From Actinophytocola xanthii (GTDB taxonomy: Bacteria; Actinomycetota; Actinomycetes; Mycobacteriales; Pseudonocardiaceae), in the NCBI RefSeq assembly GCF_001921205.1, contig NZ_MSIE01000014.1, positions 62,001 to 126,000 on the forward strand: a DNA stretch of 64,000 nt, given 5' to 3'. The notes beneath the pieces are model-generated. The model ran no database searches. It was given only the letters and a program-made list of their open reading frames with translations, and was not told where the DNA came from. Each line of letters begins with the position of its first letter. The stretch's first letter is position 1. The translations under genes were made by a program, and so were the position numbers. Positions 46,820 through 56,057 of the stretch are shown one piece after another.

Positions 46820-48094
46820 TCACAGGCGCGGCAAGGGCTTGCCGGGTGGCGTGATGATGTAGGCGATGCCGCCGGACCCGCTGGAGATCCCGCCCGAGCT
46901 GTTGTACCGCTTGGTGCGCAGCCAGATCGTCTCGAACTGCTCGCGCTGGTAGACGTGGCGTACGGCCTCGTTGTCGGGTGAGGCCGGGTCGTTCGCGATG
47001 ACGTCGCCCTCCTCGGTGAAGCCGACGACGACCATGATGTGGCCGGCCGTGCCGTAGCCGGCCCCGTCGAGCTCCTCGGCGCGGAAGGACTGGGAGGTGA
47101 TCACCGGGATGCCGGCGAGGATGAACTTCTCCACGTCCGCCAGCGAGGACAGCCGGGTGATGTGTCCGGACAGGCCGAAGCTCGCCGCGTAGGCGGTGTT
47201 GAACGGCCAGTTCCCGGTGCCGTCGTAGTCCTTGTCGTAGGTGAACCGCGCGGCGTGGTCGACGCTCGGGTCGGCGTAGGACGGGTCGACCCACGCCAGG
47301 TCCGCCGGGGAGGGGCCTCGGCCCCAGTACTCCACGACCATCTCCGTCGACGTGGGACTGCACCACGCCTCGCCGCCCCCGCCGTACTGCGGGTACTCGC
47401 CGACGTGGACGTTCTGCGAGTACCGGGGGACCGGCAGCTCGCGGCCCCAGGCGCCGGCCGAGGGGCTCGTCGGCACCGTGAACCGGTCGGGGATCGCCGA
47501 GGTCATCGCGCCGACCATGGTCAGCCGCGGCGTCAGCCTCGTTCCCGCCTCCCGGTACAGGGTGACTCGCAGCCGGTAGGAGCTGAGCGTGACGCCCGAC
47601 CGCGCGACGAACGTGTCGACGTCGACGAAACCGTTCTCGTCCTGCTGACCGGACACCGTGGTGCGCTGGATGTCCTGGTCGCCGAGGGCCCAGCGGCCCA
47701 TCACGAACCAGGGTGTGGTCGCCCCGGCGGTGGTCTGGCCCCGCATCTCCACCTGGAGCCAGGTCCTCCGCGGCGTACTGGCGTTCCAGGAGGCGACCAG
47801 CTGGGTCGCGTCGAAGCCGGGTTGGTAGGACGGTGAGGTCCACCGGCCGTACTCGTAGGTGCGGGTGGTGCCGAGGGCGGGCTCGGTGTGCTCGATGGAA
47901 CCCACCGGCCGGCCGATCACCAGCCCGCCGCCCGGGCCGGGGCGAAGGCCCTCGACCAGCCCGGTCTGGAAGTCGCGCGGGGTGCGCCAGGGGTGGAAGT
48001 CGACCGGGGCGTCGGACCGGGGCTGCGCGGTCGTCGCCGGGGCGAGGTGCAGCAGGACCGCGGCGGCTGCGAGCAGCACGGTGAGCGCCTTCAT
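46820..48094 (-). CDS. Secreted C39-like cysteine peptidase
   Basis: A 424-aa exported protein. The signal peptide is MKALTVLLAAAAVLLHLAPA with cleavage near ATTAQ. About residues 30-230 form a beta-rich domain, and the C-terminal part is Peptidase_C39_2: the catalytic Cys is in GGGGEAWCSPTSTEMVVEYW, the His in YGTAGHIMVVVGF and the Asp in VIANDPASPDN. PRYSQNVHVGEYP before it is the usual lead-in. It probably cleaves peptides in the envelope or medium. Target unknown. Not in an operon with its neighbours as far as spacing shows. Confidence 0.92.
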   Translation of the reverse strand: MKALTVLLAAAAVLLHLAPATTAQPRSDAPVDFHPWRTPRDFQTGLVEGLRPGPGGGLVIGRPVGSIEHTEPALGTTRTYEYGRWTSPSYQPGFDATQLVASWNASTPRRTWLQVEMRGQTTAGATTPWFVMGRWALGDQDIQRTTVSGQQDENGFVDVDTFVARSGVTLSSYRLRVTLYREAGTRLTPRLTMVGAMTSAIPDRFTVPTSPSAGAWGRELPVPRYSQNVHVGEYPQYGGGGEAWCSPTSTEMVVEYWGRGPSPADLAWVDPSYADPSVDHAARFTYDKDYDGTGNWPFNTAYAASFGLSGHITRLSSLADVEKFILAGIPVITSQSFRAEELDGAGYGTAGHIMVVVGFTEEGDVIANDPASPDNEAVRHVYQREQFETIWLRTKRYNSSGGISSGSGGIAYIITPPGKPLPRL

Positions 48095-48134
48095 GACGCT
48101 GATTTTCGTCCCTGCTTCTCGTTGTGTAAACCGC

Positions 48135-48698
48135 TTACGACTGCTCGGCCTCCAGCTCGGCGAGGAAGTCCGCCCAGAACTGCTCCACGCACCGCTCGTA
48201 GCGGATGCCCAGCTCGATCGTCTTGAGCTGCCACCGGTCGGCGTACTCGACGAGCTCCTCGCGCTGGGCGGTGTAGTCGTCGGCTCGCTGGCGGTGGGAG
48301 GCGTGGCGGTCGCGCGCCAGGCGCACGAGGTCGTCGTGCTCGCCGAAGCTCGCGAAGAAGAGCTTGAGCAGCCCGATGTCGCGCACCTCGACGGCGTCCT
48401 CGGTGCGCCCGGCGAGCCAGTCGCGCAGCGCCTCCCGTCCGGCGGGCAGGATCTCGTAGGTCCGTCTGCGCCGCCCGGTCTCCTCGACCGTCTCGGAGAT
48501 CAGCCCGTCGGCCACCAGCCGCGCCGGCTCGTCGTAGAGCTGGGAGTGTGCGAACGCCCAGAAGTTGCCGACGGTGCCGGACACCCACTGCTTGAGGTCG
48601 TAGCTGGTGGCCGCCGAGTAGCTGAGCATGCCGAGGACGACGTAGGACGTGGCGTTGAGCTTGCGGCGCCTGTCCCGATTCTTCCCTGGTTCCGGCAC
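48135..48698 (-). CDS. PadR-family transcriptional regulator
   Basis: A 187-aa regulator with an N-terminal winged helix (LNATSYVVLGMLSYSAATSY then SQLYDEPARLVADGLIS) and a C-terminal VTR-type helical domain (YTAQREELVEYADRWQLKTI). The GTG at 48698 with AAGG eight bases upstream is preferred; a TTG at 48737 would add 13 residues. It follows the acyl-CoA ligase gene with a gap of 48 bases on the same strand, so it may control it. PadR proteins respond to phenolic acids or other small molecules. Confidence 0.88.
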   Translation of the reverse strand: MPEPGKNRDRRRKLNATSYVVLGMLSYSAATSYDLKQWVSGTVGNFWAFAHSQLYDEPARLVADGLISETVEETGRRRRTYEILPAGREALRDWLAGRTEDAVEVRDIGLLKLFFASFGEHDDLVRLARDRHASHRQRADDYTAQREELVEYADRWQLKTIELGIRYERCVEQFWADFLAELEAEQS

Positions 48699-48746
48699 CC
48701 GGACGACCTTACCGACCGGGTCCGACGAATGCGGCAAGATCGACCA

Positions 48747-50381
48747 CTACGCCAGGCGGGCGATGTCCAGCTTCCCTTCGGCCGCGGCCGAACGGAGGAC
48801 CTTCTTGTCGAACTTGCCGACGCTGGTCTTCGGTACCTCCTTGACGAACGCCCAGTTCTCCGGCAGCTGCCATCTGGCGACCTTGTCCTCCAGGAACTCC
48901 CGCAGCTCCTCCGCGGTGGCGCTGCCGCCCTCGGCCAGCACGACGGCGACCAGCGGCCGCTCGTCCCATTTCTCGTCCGGGACCCCGATCACGGCCGCCT
49001 CGGCCACGGCCGGGTGCGCCATCACCGCGTTCTCCAGGTCGACCGAGGAGATCCACTCCCCGCCGGACTTGATGATGTCCTTGGCCCGGTCGGTGAGCCG
49101 GAGGAACCCGTCCGGCGTGATCGCGCCGACGTCGCCGGTGCGCAACCACCCGTCGTGGAACTTCTCCGAGCCCTCGGCGCCCTCGGCCACCCGGTAGTAG
49201 GACTTGGCGACCCACGGTCCGGCCACCTCGAGCTCGCCGACCGCCTCGTTGTCCCAGGGCAGCTCGTTGCCGTCGTCGTCGACCAGCCGGGCACGCACGG
49301 AGGCCGGGAAGCGCCCCTGCAGGATCCGGTACTCCCAGGCCTCCTCCGGTCCGAGCCCGGCCGGTGGGCGGGACACCGAGCCGAGCGGCGAGGTCTCGGT
49401 CATCCCCCAGGCGTGGATGATCGTCACGCCGAGCTCGTCGAACGCCTTCATCAGCGCCGGCGGGCAGGCCGAGCCGCCGACCACCGCCCGGCCGAGCGGG
49501 GCGAGGTCCTGCGGCTGCTGCTGCAGGTGGGCGAGCAGGCCCTGCCAGATCGTGGGCACCGCACCGGCCATCGTCGGCCTCTCGGCGGCGATCATCGCGG
49601 CGAGCGGCGCGGGCTGCAGGAAGCGGTCGGGCATGATCAGCGAGGCACCGACCATCAGGGCCGCGTACGGCAGGCCCCACGACATCGCGTGGAACTGCGG
49701 CACGATCACCAGGGCGCGGTCGGACTGGGCCAGCCCCATCGAGTCGGTCATGCAGACCTGCATCGAGTGCAGCCAGATCGAGCGGTGGGTGTAGACCACG
49801 CCCTTGGGGTCGCCGGTCGTCCCGGACGTGTAGCACATCGCGGCGGCGGAGTTCTCGTCCACGGCCGGCCAGTCGAACTCGTCGGGCTGTCCCCCGACCA
49901 GGTCGTCGTAGGAGTGAACCGACACCCCTTCCGGGGCTTTCAGCGTGCTCGCGTCCCCGTTGGCCACGATCACGTGCCGGACGGTCTCGAACGTCGGCAG
50001 GACCTTCGCCAGCAGCGGGACCAGCGTGCCGTCCACCAGGATCACGTGGTCCTCGGCGTGGTTGGCCACGTAGGTGAGCTGGTCGGGGAACAGGCGGATG
50101 TTGAGCGTGTGCAGCACGGCGCCCATCGCGGGGACCGCGAGGTAGGCGACCAGGTGCTCGGTGTTGTTCCACATGAAGGTCCCGACCCGCTGGTCCCCGG
50201 TCACCCCGAGGCCGCGCAGGGCGTGGGCGAGTCGTGCCGCCTCACGCCCGACCTCCGCGAACGAGGTGCGCCTGGCCCCGTCGCCGGTCCAGGTGACGAC
50301 CTCCGCGGAGGCGTGGACCCGACTGCCGTGGCGCAAGAGGTTGGCGATGGACAGTTGCCCGTCCTGCATGGTGCCCAACAT
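48747..50381 (-). CDS. Long-chain acyl-CoA ligase (FadD-like)
   Basis: A 544-aa member of the acyl-adenylate-forming superfamily. The phosphate-binding loop is CYTSGTTGDPKGVVYTHRS, the A5 motif is WGMTETSPLGSV, A8 contains DGWLRTGDVGAITPDGFLRL with DRAKDIIKSGGEWIS, and the catalytic Lys near the end lies in PKTSVGKFDKKVLR. It activates fatty acids as CoA thioesters. FDKK instead of RK is common in the FadD subgroup that includes medium-chain ligases. The ATG at 50381 has AGGGAGC upstream at a long spacing; an ATG at 50369 is possible. Confidence 0.94.
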   Translation of the reverse strand: MLGTMQDGQLSIANLLRHGSRVHASAEVVTWTGDGARRTSFAEVGREAARLAHALRGLGVTGDQRVGTFMWNNTEHLVAYLAVPAMGAVLHTLNIRLFPDQLTYVANHAEDHVILVDGTLVPLLAKVLPTFETVRHVIVANGDASTLKAPEGVSVHSYDDLVGGQPDEFDWPAVDENSAAAMCYTSGTTGDPKGVVYTHRSIWLHSMQVCMTDSMGLAQSDRALVIVPQFHAMSWGLPYAALMVGASLIMPDRFLQPAPLAAMIAAERPTMAGAVPTIWQGLLAHLQQQPQDLAPLGRAVVGGSACPPALMKAFDELGVTIIHAWGMTETSPLGSVSRPPAGLGPEEAWEYRILQGRFPASVRARLVDDDGNELPWDNEAVGELEVAGPWVAKSYYRVAEGAEGSEKFHDGWLRTGDVGAITPDGFLRLTDRAKDIIKSGGEWISSVDLENAVMAHPAVAEAAVIGVPDEKWDERPLVAVVLAEGGSATAEELREFLEDKVARWQLPENWAFVKEVPKTSVGKFDKKVLRSAAAEGKLDIARLA

Positions 50382-50652
50382 CGCTGTTCAAGCTCCCTGG
50401 GTGACTCGAGCGGTCTTGAACCCGAACAGTAGTGCCGGAATGGCGCCATTGGACATGGGTAACGCTGCGTATCAGACCCCCAGAACGTGGGTTACCTGGG
50501 CTTTCGCCGAGAAGAATGCGCGTGTCGCGCGTATGTTCTGGAGCGTCGGTGTGTTTACTTGGCCGCGGCACCGCGGGGGAACGACCAGGTCAGGGCATGG
50601 TCGCGCCCGCTCGTGGGCCAGTGGAGAAGTCGAGCAAGGAAGGATCACCACG
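50382..50652. promoter_or_regulatory. Divergent promoter region of fadD-like gene and mihF
   Basis: A 271-base gap between divergent starts. It contains the sequence ahead of mihF, with an AT-richer area around 50530-50570 (TATGTTCTGG, GTGTTTACTTGG) where a promoter is likely. A short hairpin CCGCGG-CACCGCGG occurs near 50572. GGAAGG precedes the mihF start. No open frame with a ribosome site was found. Confidence 0.45.
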
Positions 50653-50964
50653 GTGGCTCTGCCCACGTTGACTCCAGAGCAGCGCGCTGAGGCGCTGGCC
50701 AAGGCTGCGGAGGCGCGCAAGGCGCGGTCCGAGCTCTTGGCGTCGATCAAGTCCGGTAAGCAGACCATCGCGTCGGTGCTCGGGCGTGCGAAGGACGACA
50801 AGACGATCGGCAAGACCAAGGTCGCGGCGCTGCTCAAGGCGGTTCCGGGCCTCGGCGCGGTGAAGGTCGCCGCCCTGCTCGAGCAGGCGGGTATCGACCC
50901 GGACCGGCGTGCCGCCGGCCTCGGCGAGCGCCAGCGTTCGGCGCTGATCGACGCGCTGAACTAA
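50653..50964 (+). CDS. mihF: Actinobacterial integration host factor
   Basis: A 103-aa nucleoid-associated protein (mIHF). It starts VALPTLTPEQRAEALAKAAE (GTG start with GGAAGG nine bases upstream) and has the H2TH-type DNA-binding half (KVAALLKAVPGLGAVKVAAL). It is essential in mycobacteria, where it bends DNA and acts on hundreds of promoters. The short protein is followed by an unusually long terminator stem. The frame is open 164 codons upstream, which is shadow. Confidence 0.96.
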   Translation: MALPTLTPEQRAEALAKAAEARKARSELLASIKSGKQTIASVLGRAKDDKTIGKTKVAALLKAVPGLGAVKVAALLEQAGIDPDRRAAGLGERQRSALIDALN

Positions 50965-50976
50965 CGAAATCGCTGG

Positions 50977-51022
50977 TCAGGGCCCGGCGGTAGTGGTGAG
51001 AGCCACTACCGCCGGGCCCTGA
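50977..51022. terminator. Strong intrinsic terminator after mihF
   Basis: A perfect 20-bp stem (50977-50996 with 51003-51022) and a six-base loop. It begins 13 bases after the mihF stop and lies ahead of the isochorismate synthase gene. Confidence 0.92.
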
Positions 51023-51067
51023 ACGTGTTCAAAATCCTACCCGCGAGGGAGTTTTCCGAGCCGGGTC

Positions 51068-52222
51068 GTGGGCATGATGGGTCGTGTGACCTCTGGGCTC
51101 ATGGCGGACTACCGGCCAGGTTCTTTCCTGCTCTCCTCGCCGCGGCGTGCGCTGCTCGCCACCGGTTCGCAGGCCGTCGTGACCGAGCGCGACCCCGAGG
51201 AGCTGGCCGCCCGGGTCACCAAGCTGCTGGTCGACTCGGACGTGCCGCTGGCCGTCGGCGCCCTCCCGTTCGACCGCGCGGCCGCACCCCACATCGTGCT
51301 CCCCGAGTCCGTTCGCTGGTCGGGGCCGGTGCGTCCGGCGTCCTTACCGAGCGCTCCGGTCGCCGCCGGGGCGACCGTGGTCCCGGTGCCCGCCCCAGCC
51401 GAGTACGAGCGCGTCGTCGAGCGCGCCGTCCAGCGGCTGCGTGCCGGCGAGCTGGACAAGGTCGTACTGGCCAGGGCGCTGCGGTTGCACCTGCCGGAGC
51501 CGGTGCGGGTCGCCGCGCTGCTGGCCAACCTGGCCAGGGACAACGCCAGCGGCTTCACCTACGCCGTGGACCTGCCGGGCGGCCGGACGCTGGTCGGGGC
51601 CACGCCCGAGATGCTGCTCACCCGTACCGGGCTGTCCGTGGAGGCGAACCCGCTGGCCGGCTCGATCCCGCGCCACCCCGACCCGGAGCGTGACCGCCAG
51701 GCCGCACAGCGACTGCTGTCCTCGGCCAAGGACCACGAGGAGCACCGTGTCGTGGTGTCCGCGGTGGTCGACGCGCTGCGCCCGTTCTGCCGCTCGCTTC
51801 ATGTGCCGGACCAGCCCTCGCTGGTCAGCACGAGCGCCGTGTGGCACCTGTCGACCACGGTCACCGGGGAGCTGGCCGACCCGGACGTCTCGTCGCTGCG
51901 GCTCGCCACCGCGCTGCACCCCACCCCGGCCGTCTGCGGTGCCCCGTTCGAGGCTGCCAGGGACACCATCGCCGAGCTCGAGCCCTTCGACCGGGGCTTC
52001 TACGCGGGGGCGATCGGCTGGTGCGACGCCGACGGGGACGGCCAGTGGGTGGTGGGCATCCGGTGTGCGGAGATCGCCGAGCGCACGATGACCCTGTACG
52101 CGGGGGCCGGCATCATGCCTGCCTCGCGCCCCCGTCTCGAGCTCGAGGAGACCTCGGCGAAGTTCGCCACCCTGCTCAGGGCGATGGGGATGTCGATCGA
52201 GGCCCCCTCGTCAGCCGAGTGA
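51068..52222 (+). CDS. entC: Isochorismate synthase
   Basis: A 384-aa chorismate-utilising enzyme of the EntC/MenF/DhbC type. It forms isochorismate, used for menaquinone or for salicylate/catechol siderophores. Family features are [15 protein letters not shown] (Lys base), [67 protein letters not shown] and [20 protein letters not shown]. Start choice is open: GTG 51068, ATG 51074, 51077 or 51101; no clear ribosome site. The convergent gene encodes a phosphopantetheinyl transferase, and Rv3214/Rv3215 are similarly paired in M. tuberculosis, so a siderophore role is possible but the pathway is not present in the window. Confidence 0.92.
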   Translation: MGMMGRVTSGLMADYRPGSFLLSSPRRALLATGSQAVVTERDPEELAARVTKLLVDSDVPLAVGALPFDRAAAPHIVLPESVRWSGPVRPASLPSAPVAAGATVVPVPAPAEYERVVERAVQRLRAGELDKVVLARALRLHLPEPVRVAALLANLARDNASGFTYAVDLPGGRTLVGATPEMLLTRTGLSVEANPLAGSIPRHPDPERDRQAAQRLLSSAKDHEEHRVVVSAVVDALRPFCRSLHVPDQPSLVSTSAVWHLSTTVTGELADPDVSSLRLATALHPTPAVCGAPFEAARDTIAELEPFDRGFYAGAIGWCDADGDGQWVVGIRCAEIAERTMTLYAGAGIMPASRPRLELEETSAKFATLLRAMGMSIEAPSSAE

Positions 52223-52918
52223 TCCGATGAGGTCGTCGGCCTGCCGTTCGACGACCTCCGGTGGCTCGTCGGCGAACACGGCCACGCTCGCCCGGTAGCC
52301 CTCCCCGGGCGCGAGGTCGGCCATTCGCACCCTGGCCGGGTCCACCTCCGGCGTCTCGGAGGCCAGCACGGCCGGGGGCTGGTCGTGGGCGGTGAGGGTG
52401 AACTTGCTCATCGCGACCGACATGCCCCGGCCGGTGGCCTTGACCACGGCCTCCTTGCGCGCCCAGTAGGTGAAGAACGCCGCCCGCTGCTCCGGCTCGG
52501 TTAACCGGGCGAACGCGGTCCGCTCCGCGGTCGAGAAGCTGATCCTGGCCAGGTCGGCGACCTCGGCGGCCCGGATCTCCTCGACGTCGACGCCGACCGG
52601 CACCTCCGCCACGACCGCGAGCGCCACCCACTGCCCGGAGTGCGAGATCGACACCTGCGGGGCGCCCTGCGCCACCACCCGTGGCTTGCCGTGCGGCCTG
52701 CCGCAGTCGTAGCAGCTCGCGTCCAGCGCCACCTCCTCCGGCGCGGTCCCGAGCCACTGCGCGGCCACGGCCCTGATCAGCGTTCGGCCGGTGAGGAAGC
52801 GCAGCTTGTCGACCTCCCGCCGGTAGTTGCCGTACCGCTCGCGCTCGGCCTCGTCGAGCAGCGCCAGCAGGCGCGGGCTCGCCGCGGCCGGACGGGCCCA
52901 CCACACGTCGCATCGCAT
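52211..52918 (-). CDS. Sfp-type 4'-phosphopantetheinyl transferase
   Basis: A 235-aa enzyme that activates carrier proteins of polyketide, peptide or fatty acid synthases with phosphopantetheine from CoA. Motifs are VSISHSGQWVALAVV, the metal-binding VGVDVEEIR and the WARKEAVVKATGRGM signature (WxxKEAxxK). The ATG at 52918 gives MRCDVWWARP; the frame is open 18 codons more. It overlaps the 3' end of the isochorismate synthase gene by 12 bases in convergent orientation. Which carrier proteins it serves is unknown. Confidence 0.93.
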   Translation of the reverse strand: MRCDVWWARPAAASPRLLALLDEAERERYGNYRREVDKLRFLTGRTLIRAVAAQWLGTAPEEVALDASCYDCGRPHGKPRVVAQGAPQVSISHSGQWVALAVVAEVPVGVDVEEIRAAEVADLARISFSTAERTAFARLTEPEQRAAFFTYWARKEAVVKATGRGMSVAMSKFTLTAHDQPPAVLASETPEVDPARVRMADLAPGEGYRASVAVFADEPPEVVERQADDLIGSLG

Positions 52919-53053
52919 GCACAGATCATCGCGGGATGCGGCTCGGCGCGAGGGGCCCACCCCTGGGCGCACTACTCCGATTGGAGCTTGCGTTGAGGTT
53001 ACCGTCGGGTAATTTAGCCCGAATCACGTCACGACCCTCAAGGAGGAGGAGCG

Positions 53054-54100
53054 TTGCGCCGCATCCTCAGCTTCGTCCTGCTCGGTCTCGGGGTGTTCGC
53101 CGTGGCGCTCGGCCTGTTGCTGCGCTTCTACGCGTACCCGCAGCTCGCCAAGGTGCCTCTCGACCAGAAGTCGACGTCGGTCGCCCAGGGGGACGGCATC
53201 ACCGCGCTGGTGGTGGAGACCGTGGACGGGGCGCCCTCACCCGAGATCCGGCAGAACCTGAGCCTCACCTCCACCACCTACGTCACCGGTGACCTGACCG
53301 CGCCCGAGGTGGAGGAGGGCGGCGATGTCGCCGTGTACGTCGAGGCGATCAGGACGGTGGACGACGAGAGCGACATCGTGGTGAACGCCTCGGTCCGCTC
53401 GCTGTGCATCGACCGGTTCACCAGCGAGGCGGTCGTGCCCTGCGAGGGCCAGTACGTCGAGCAGGAGCGGGGCAACCGCGTCACCTCCGACCGCAACACC
53501 CTCCAGCAGCCCGGTATCAGCTTCAAGTTCCCGTTCGGCACCGAGGAGCGGGACTACCGCTACTACGACCTCACCGCCCGGACCACGGTCGACGCCCGGT
53601 TCGAGGGTGTGGACGACCTCCAGGGCCTGGAGGTCTACAAGTTCGTGATGGACGTCGAGCCCACCAAGATCGCCGACCGGAAGGTGCCGGGGTCGCTGGT
53701 CGAGCTCCCGGACCAGGCCTCGGTCGACGTGGAGATGTACTACCAGGTCCGGCGCACCGTCTGGGTGGAGCCGCAGACCGGGATCATCATTCGCGGCGAG
53801 CAGCAGGGCAAGCAGGAGCTGCTCACCCCCGGGGAGGACGTCGGCGAGGGCACCACGGTCTTCCAGGGCACGCTCGGGTTCAACCAGGCCACGATCGACG
53901 GGAACGTGGCCAAGGCCGAGGAGACCATGGGCAAGCTGCGCCTGCTGACCGAGTGGCCGCTCTACATGTGGATCGGCGGCGCGGTGCTGGTCGTGGCCGG
54001 CGCTGTCCTGCTGGCAACCACCGGCGGCACCCGCGGCCGCCGCCGGGCTTCCGGGGACGTCTCCTCGGTGCAGCGCCAGCCGGTGAACGCGGACCGTTAG
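53054..54100 (+). CDS. DUF3068 membrane protein (Rv0227c-like, 'porin PorA family')
   Basis: A 348-aa protein with one N-terminal helix (ILSFVLLGLGVFAVALGLLL) and one C-terminal helix (WPLYMWIGGAVLVVAGAVLL), the rest being extracytoplasmic and beta-rich. It starts with a TTG that has AAGGAGGAGGA at a perfect distance. Segments such as VEMYYQVRRTVWVEPQTGII and FPFGTEERDYRYYDLTA mark the DUF3068 family, often annotated PorA-like. The corresponding M. tuberculosis gene Rv0227c stands beside the same methyltransferase and glycosyltransferase. A role in the cell envelope is likely; none is proven for this protein. The stop overlaps the next gene convergently by four bases. Confidence 0.9.
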   Translation: MRRILSFVLLGLGVFAVALGLLLRFYAYPQLAKVPLDQKSTSVAQGDGITALVVETVDGAPSPEIRQNLSLTSTTYVTGDLTAPEVEEGGDVAVYVEAIRTVDDESDIVVNASVRSLCIDRFTSEAVVPCEGQYVEQERGNRVTSDRNTLQQPGISFKFPFGTEERDYRYYDLTARTTVDARFEGVDDLQGLEVYKFVMDVEPTKIADRKVPGSLVELPDQASVDVEMYYQVRRTVWVEPQTGIIIRGEQQGKQELLTPGEDVGEGTTVFQGTLGFNQATIDGNVAKAEETMGKLRLLTEWPLYMWIGGAVLVVAGAVLLATTGGTRGRRRASGDVSSVQRQPVNADR

Positions 54101-54864
54101 TGCTTTTCGAGCACCAGGACGAGGTTCCAGGAGGCGAATTCACGCAGGACGGGTACGTGCACGATCCAGGTTGCCCACCACGGGTGGTATCGAGGTAGTG
54201 CTCGTACCATTCTTGCCTGCGCGCAGTTCCGTGCCCAACGCATTGCCGGTGCCACTCGGAATGCGAACAGGGTCTCGCCGAACCGGTTTTTCGGTTCACG
54301 TCCGTGTTTGGTCAGGTAGCGGCATCGGGCGAAGTGCCCGCCGAGGAAGTGCCACGGCGCCGTCTCGTGTCCTCCCCAGGGGGAGAACCAGGGGGTGAAC
54401 GAAGCGAACACGGTCCCGCCCGGTCTGGTGACCCGGACCATCTCGGCGAGCATCGCGGCCGGGTCGGCGACGTGTTCCAGCACGTTCGACGAGTAGCAGA
54501 CGTCGAAGGAACCGCTGCGTACGGGCAGTTCCGTGCCGCTGCCACGGATCATGCCGGCCGCCGGCTCGCCTCGCGCGGACAGCTCGCCGACGTCGGGGTC
54601 GATCCCGACGTAGTACGCGCCCGCCCCGCGGAAGGCGTCGGCGAAGTAGCCGGGACCACCGCCGACGTCGAGCACCGAACGCCCGGCCAGGGGTGCGTAG
54701 GTGGAGATCTGTCGCACCGAGTCCTCGGCCAGGATCTGGTAGAAGTAGTCCGGATCGGACTGTTCTCTGAGGAATGCCCGAAATAGACGGATAGATCTGG
54801 TCAGTGTCGCTTCCCGGCGACCGGGCGGCGATTCTGAATCGGTTCCTCGGCGGCTCCGTGCCAT
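54097..54864 (-). CDS. SAM-dependent methyltransferase, Rv0224c-like
   Basis: A 255-aa class I methyltransferase. Motif I is SVLDVGGGPGYFADAFRGAG, motif II the acidic D in YVGIDPDVGELS, and NVLEHVADPAAMLAEMVRVT lies after motif IV. Sequence details such as PWFSPWGGHETAPWHFLGGH and ALPRYHPWWATWIVHVPVLR match the M. tuberculosis protein Rv0224c, for which lipid or envelope methylation is suspected. ATG 54864 is the likely start. Convergent with the DUF3068 gene. Confidence 0.9.
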   Translation of the reverse strand: MARSRRGTDSESPPGRREATLTRSIRLFRAFLREQSDPDYFYQILAEDSVRQISTYAPLAGRSVLDVGGGPGYFADAFRGAGAYYVGIDPDVGELSARGEPAAGMIRGSGTELPVRSGSFDVCYSSNVLEHVADPAAMLAEMVRVTRPGGTVFASFTPWFSPWGGHETAPWHFLGGHFARCRYLTKHGREPKNRFGETLFAFRVAPAMRWARNCAQARMVRALPRYHPWWATWIVHVPVLREFASWNLVLVLEKH

Positions 54865-54935
54865 TGGGGGTATCGCCCTCGCCAATAATTTGATCCACTG
54901 TACCCGTCGGTAACGTATCACCCCGCTGGAGAACG

Positions 54936-56057
54936 ATGAGCCGCGAGCGTGCGAATCGCCCGTCGGTGTTGCTCGTCAACTGGCGCGACACCAGACACCC
55001 GGAGGGTGGCGGCTCCGAGCGGTTCAACGAGCGGGTCGCCGAGGGGCTGGTCCGACGCGGCTACCGGGTCACCGTGCAGTGCGCGGCCCATGACAACGCC
55101 CCGGCGGACGAGTGGGTCGACGGCGTGCGGTTCCGCCGGCGTGGTGGGCGGTGGACGGTGTACCTGCGGGCGATGGCCGCCGTGCTTCGCCTGCGGCCCG
55201 ACGTGGTCGTGGACGTCCAGGCCGGTCTGCCGTTCTTCTCCCGGCTGGTGGCCCGGTGTCCGGTGGTGACCCTGGTGCATCACGTGCACCGCGAGCAGTG
55301 GCGGGCCGTACTCGGTCCGGTTCTCGGTCGGGTCGGTTGGTGGGTCGAGTCCCGCGTCGCGCCGCTGCTGTACCGGGGCTGCCGCTACGTCACCGTGTCC
55401 GAACAGACCCGGCGCGAGCTTGCCGGTCTCGGCGTGGCGACCGCCCGGACGACGGTGGTGCGCAACGGGTTGGACGCCCCGCCTCCCGTCCGCGCCCAGC
55501 GCGATCCAGATCCGACGCTGGTCGTGGTCGGTCGGCTGGTGCCGCACAAGCGGGTGGAGCACGCGGTCGACGTGGTGGCACGGTTGTCCGGCCGGTGGCC
55601 GAAGCTGCGGCTCGAGGTGGTGGGCCACGGTTGGTGGCTGCCCCAGGTGGCCGAGCACGTGCGCCGGCTGGACCTCGCCGACCGGGTCACCCTGCACGGC
55701 TTCGTCGACGAGCAGGACAAGCACGAGATCCTCGCCCGGTCGTGGGTGCACCTGTGCCCGTCGGTGAAGGAGGGCTGGGGCATCGCGATCGTGGAGGCGG
55801 CCGCGCACGGCGTGCCGTCGGTCGCCTACCACGCGGCCGGTGGCGTCGCGGAGTCTATTGTGGATGGTCAGACCGGCCTGTTGGCCGCTGACCGCGACGA
55901 CCTCGTCCGCCAGGTGGACCGGCTCCTCGCCGCCGAGGATCTGCGGACCTCGCTCGGTGAGGCCGGACGGGCCCGGGCCGCCACGTTCGCCTGGGAGCAC
56001 AGCGCCGACGCCTTCGCGCGGGTGCTGTCGGAGGTGGTCGGGCAGCGTCGGTTTTAA
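54936..56057 (+). CDS. GT4-family glycosyltransferase (Rv0225-like)
   Basis: A 373-aa retaining glycosyltransferase with the GT-B fold. The N-terminal domain contains NWRDTRHPEGGGSERFNERV, and the C-terminal domain has LVVVGRLVPHKRVEHAVDVV and the EX7E motif EGWGIAIVEAAAHGVPSVAY. It very likely adds a sugar to an envelope glycan at the cytoplasmic face. GGAG lies five bases before the ATG. It overlaps the next methyltransferase gene by one base (TAATG). Family sure; acceptor unknown. Confidence 0.94.
   Translation: MSRERANRPSVLLVNWRDTRHPEGGGSERFNERVAEGLVRRGYRVTVQCAAHDNAPADEWVDGVRFRRRGGRWTVYLRAMAAVLRLRPDVVVDVQAGLPFFSRLVARCPVVTLVHHVHREQWRAVLGPVLGRVGWWVESRVAPLLYRGCRYVTVSEQTRRELAGLGVATARTTVVRNGLDAPPPVRAQRDPDPTLVVVGRLVPHKRVEHAVDVVARLSGRWPKLRLEVVGHGWWLPQVAEHVRRLDLADRVTLHGFVDEQDKHEILARSWVHLCPSVKEGWGIAIVEAAAHGVPSVAYHAAGGVAESIVDGQTGLLAADRDDLVRQVDRLLAAEDLRTSLGEAGRARAATFAWEHSADAFARVLSEVVGQRRF

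Noticed and set aside
47859-50432. An 857-residue plus-strand frame and the 732-residue frame at 60137-62335
   Set aside because: They run antisense through the C39 peptidase, PadR, acyl-CoA ligase and AftD genes, whose domain evidence is decisive.
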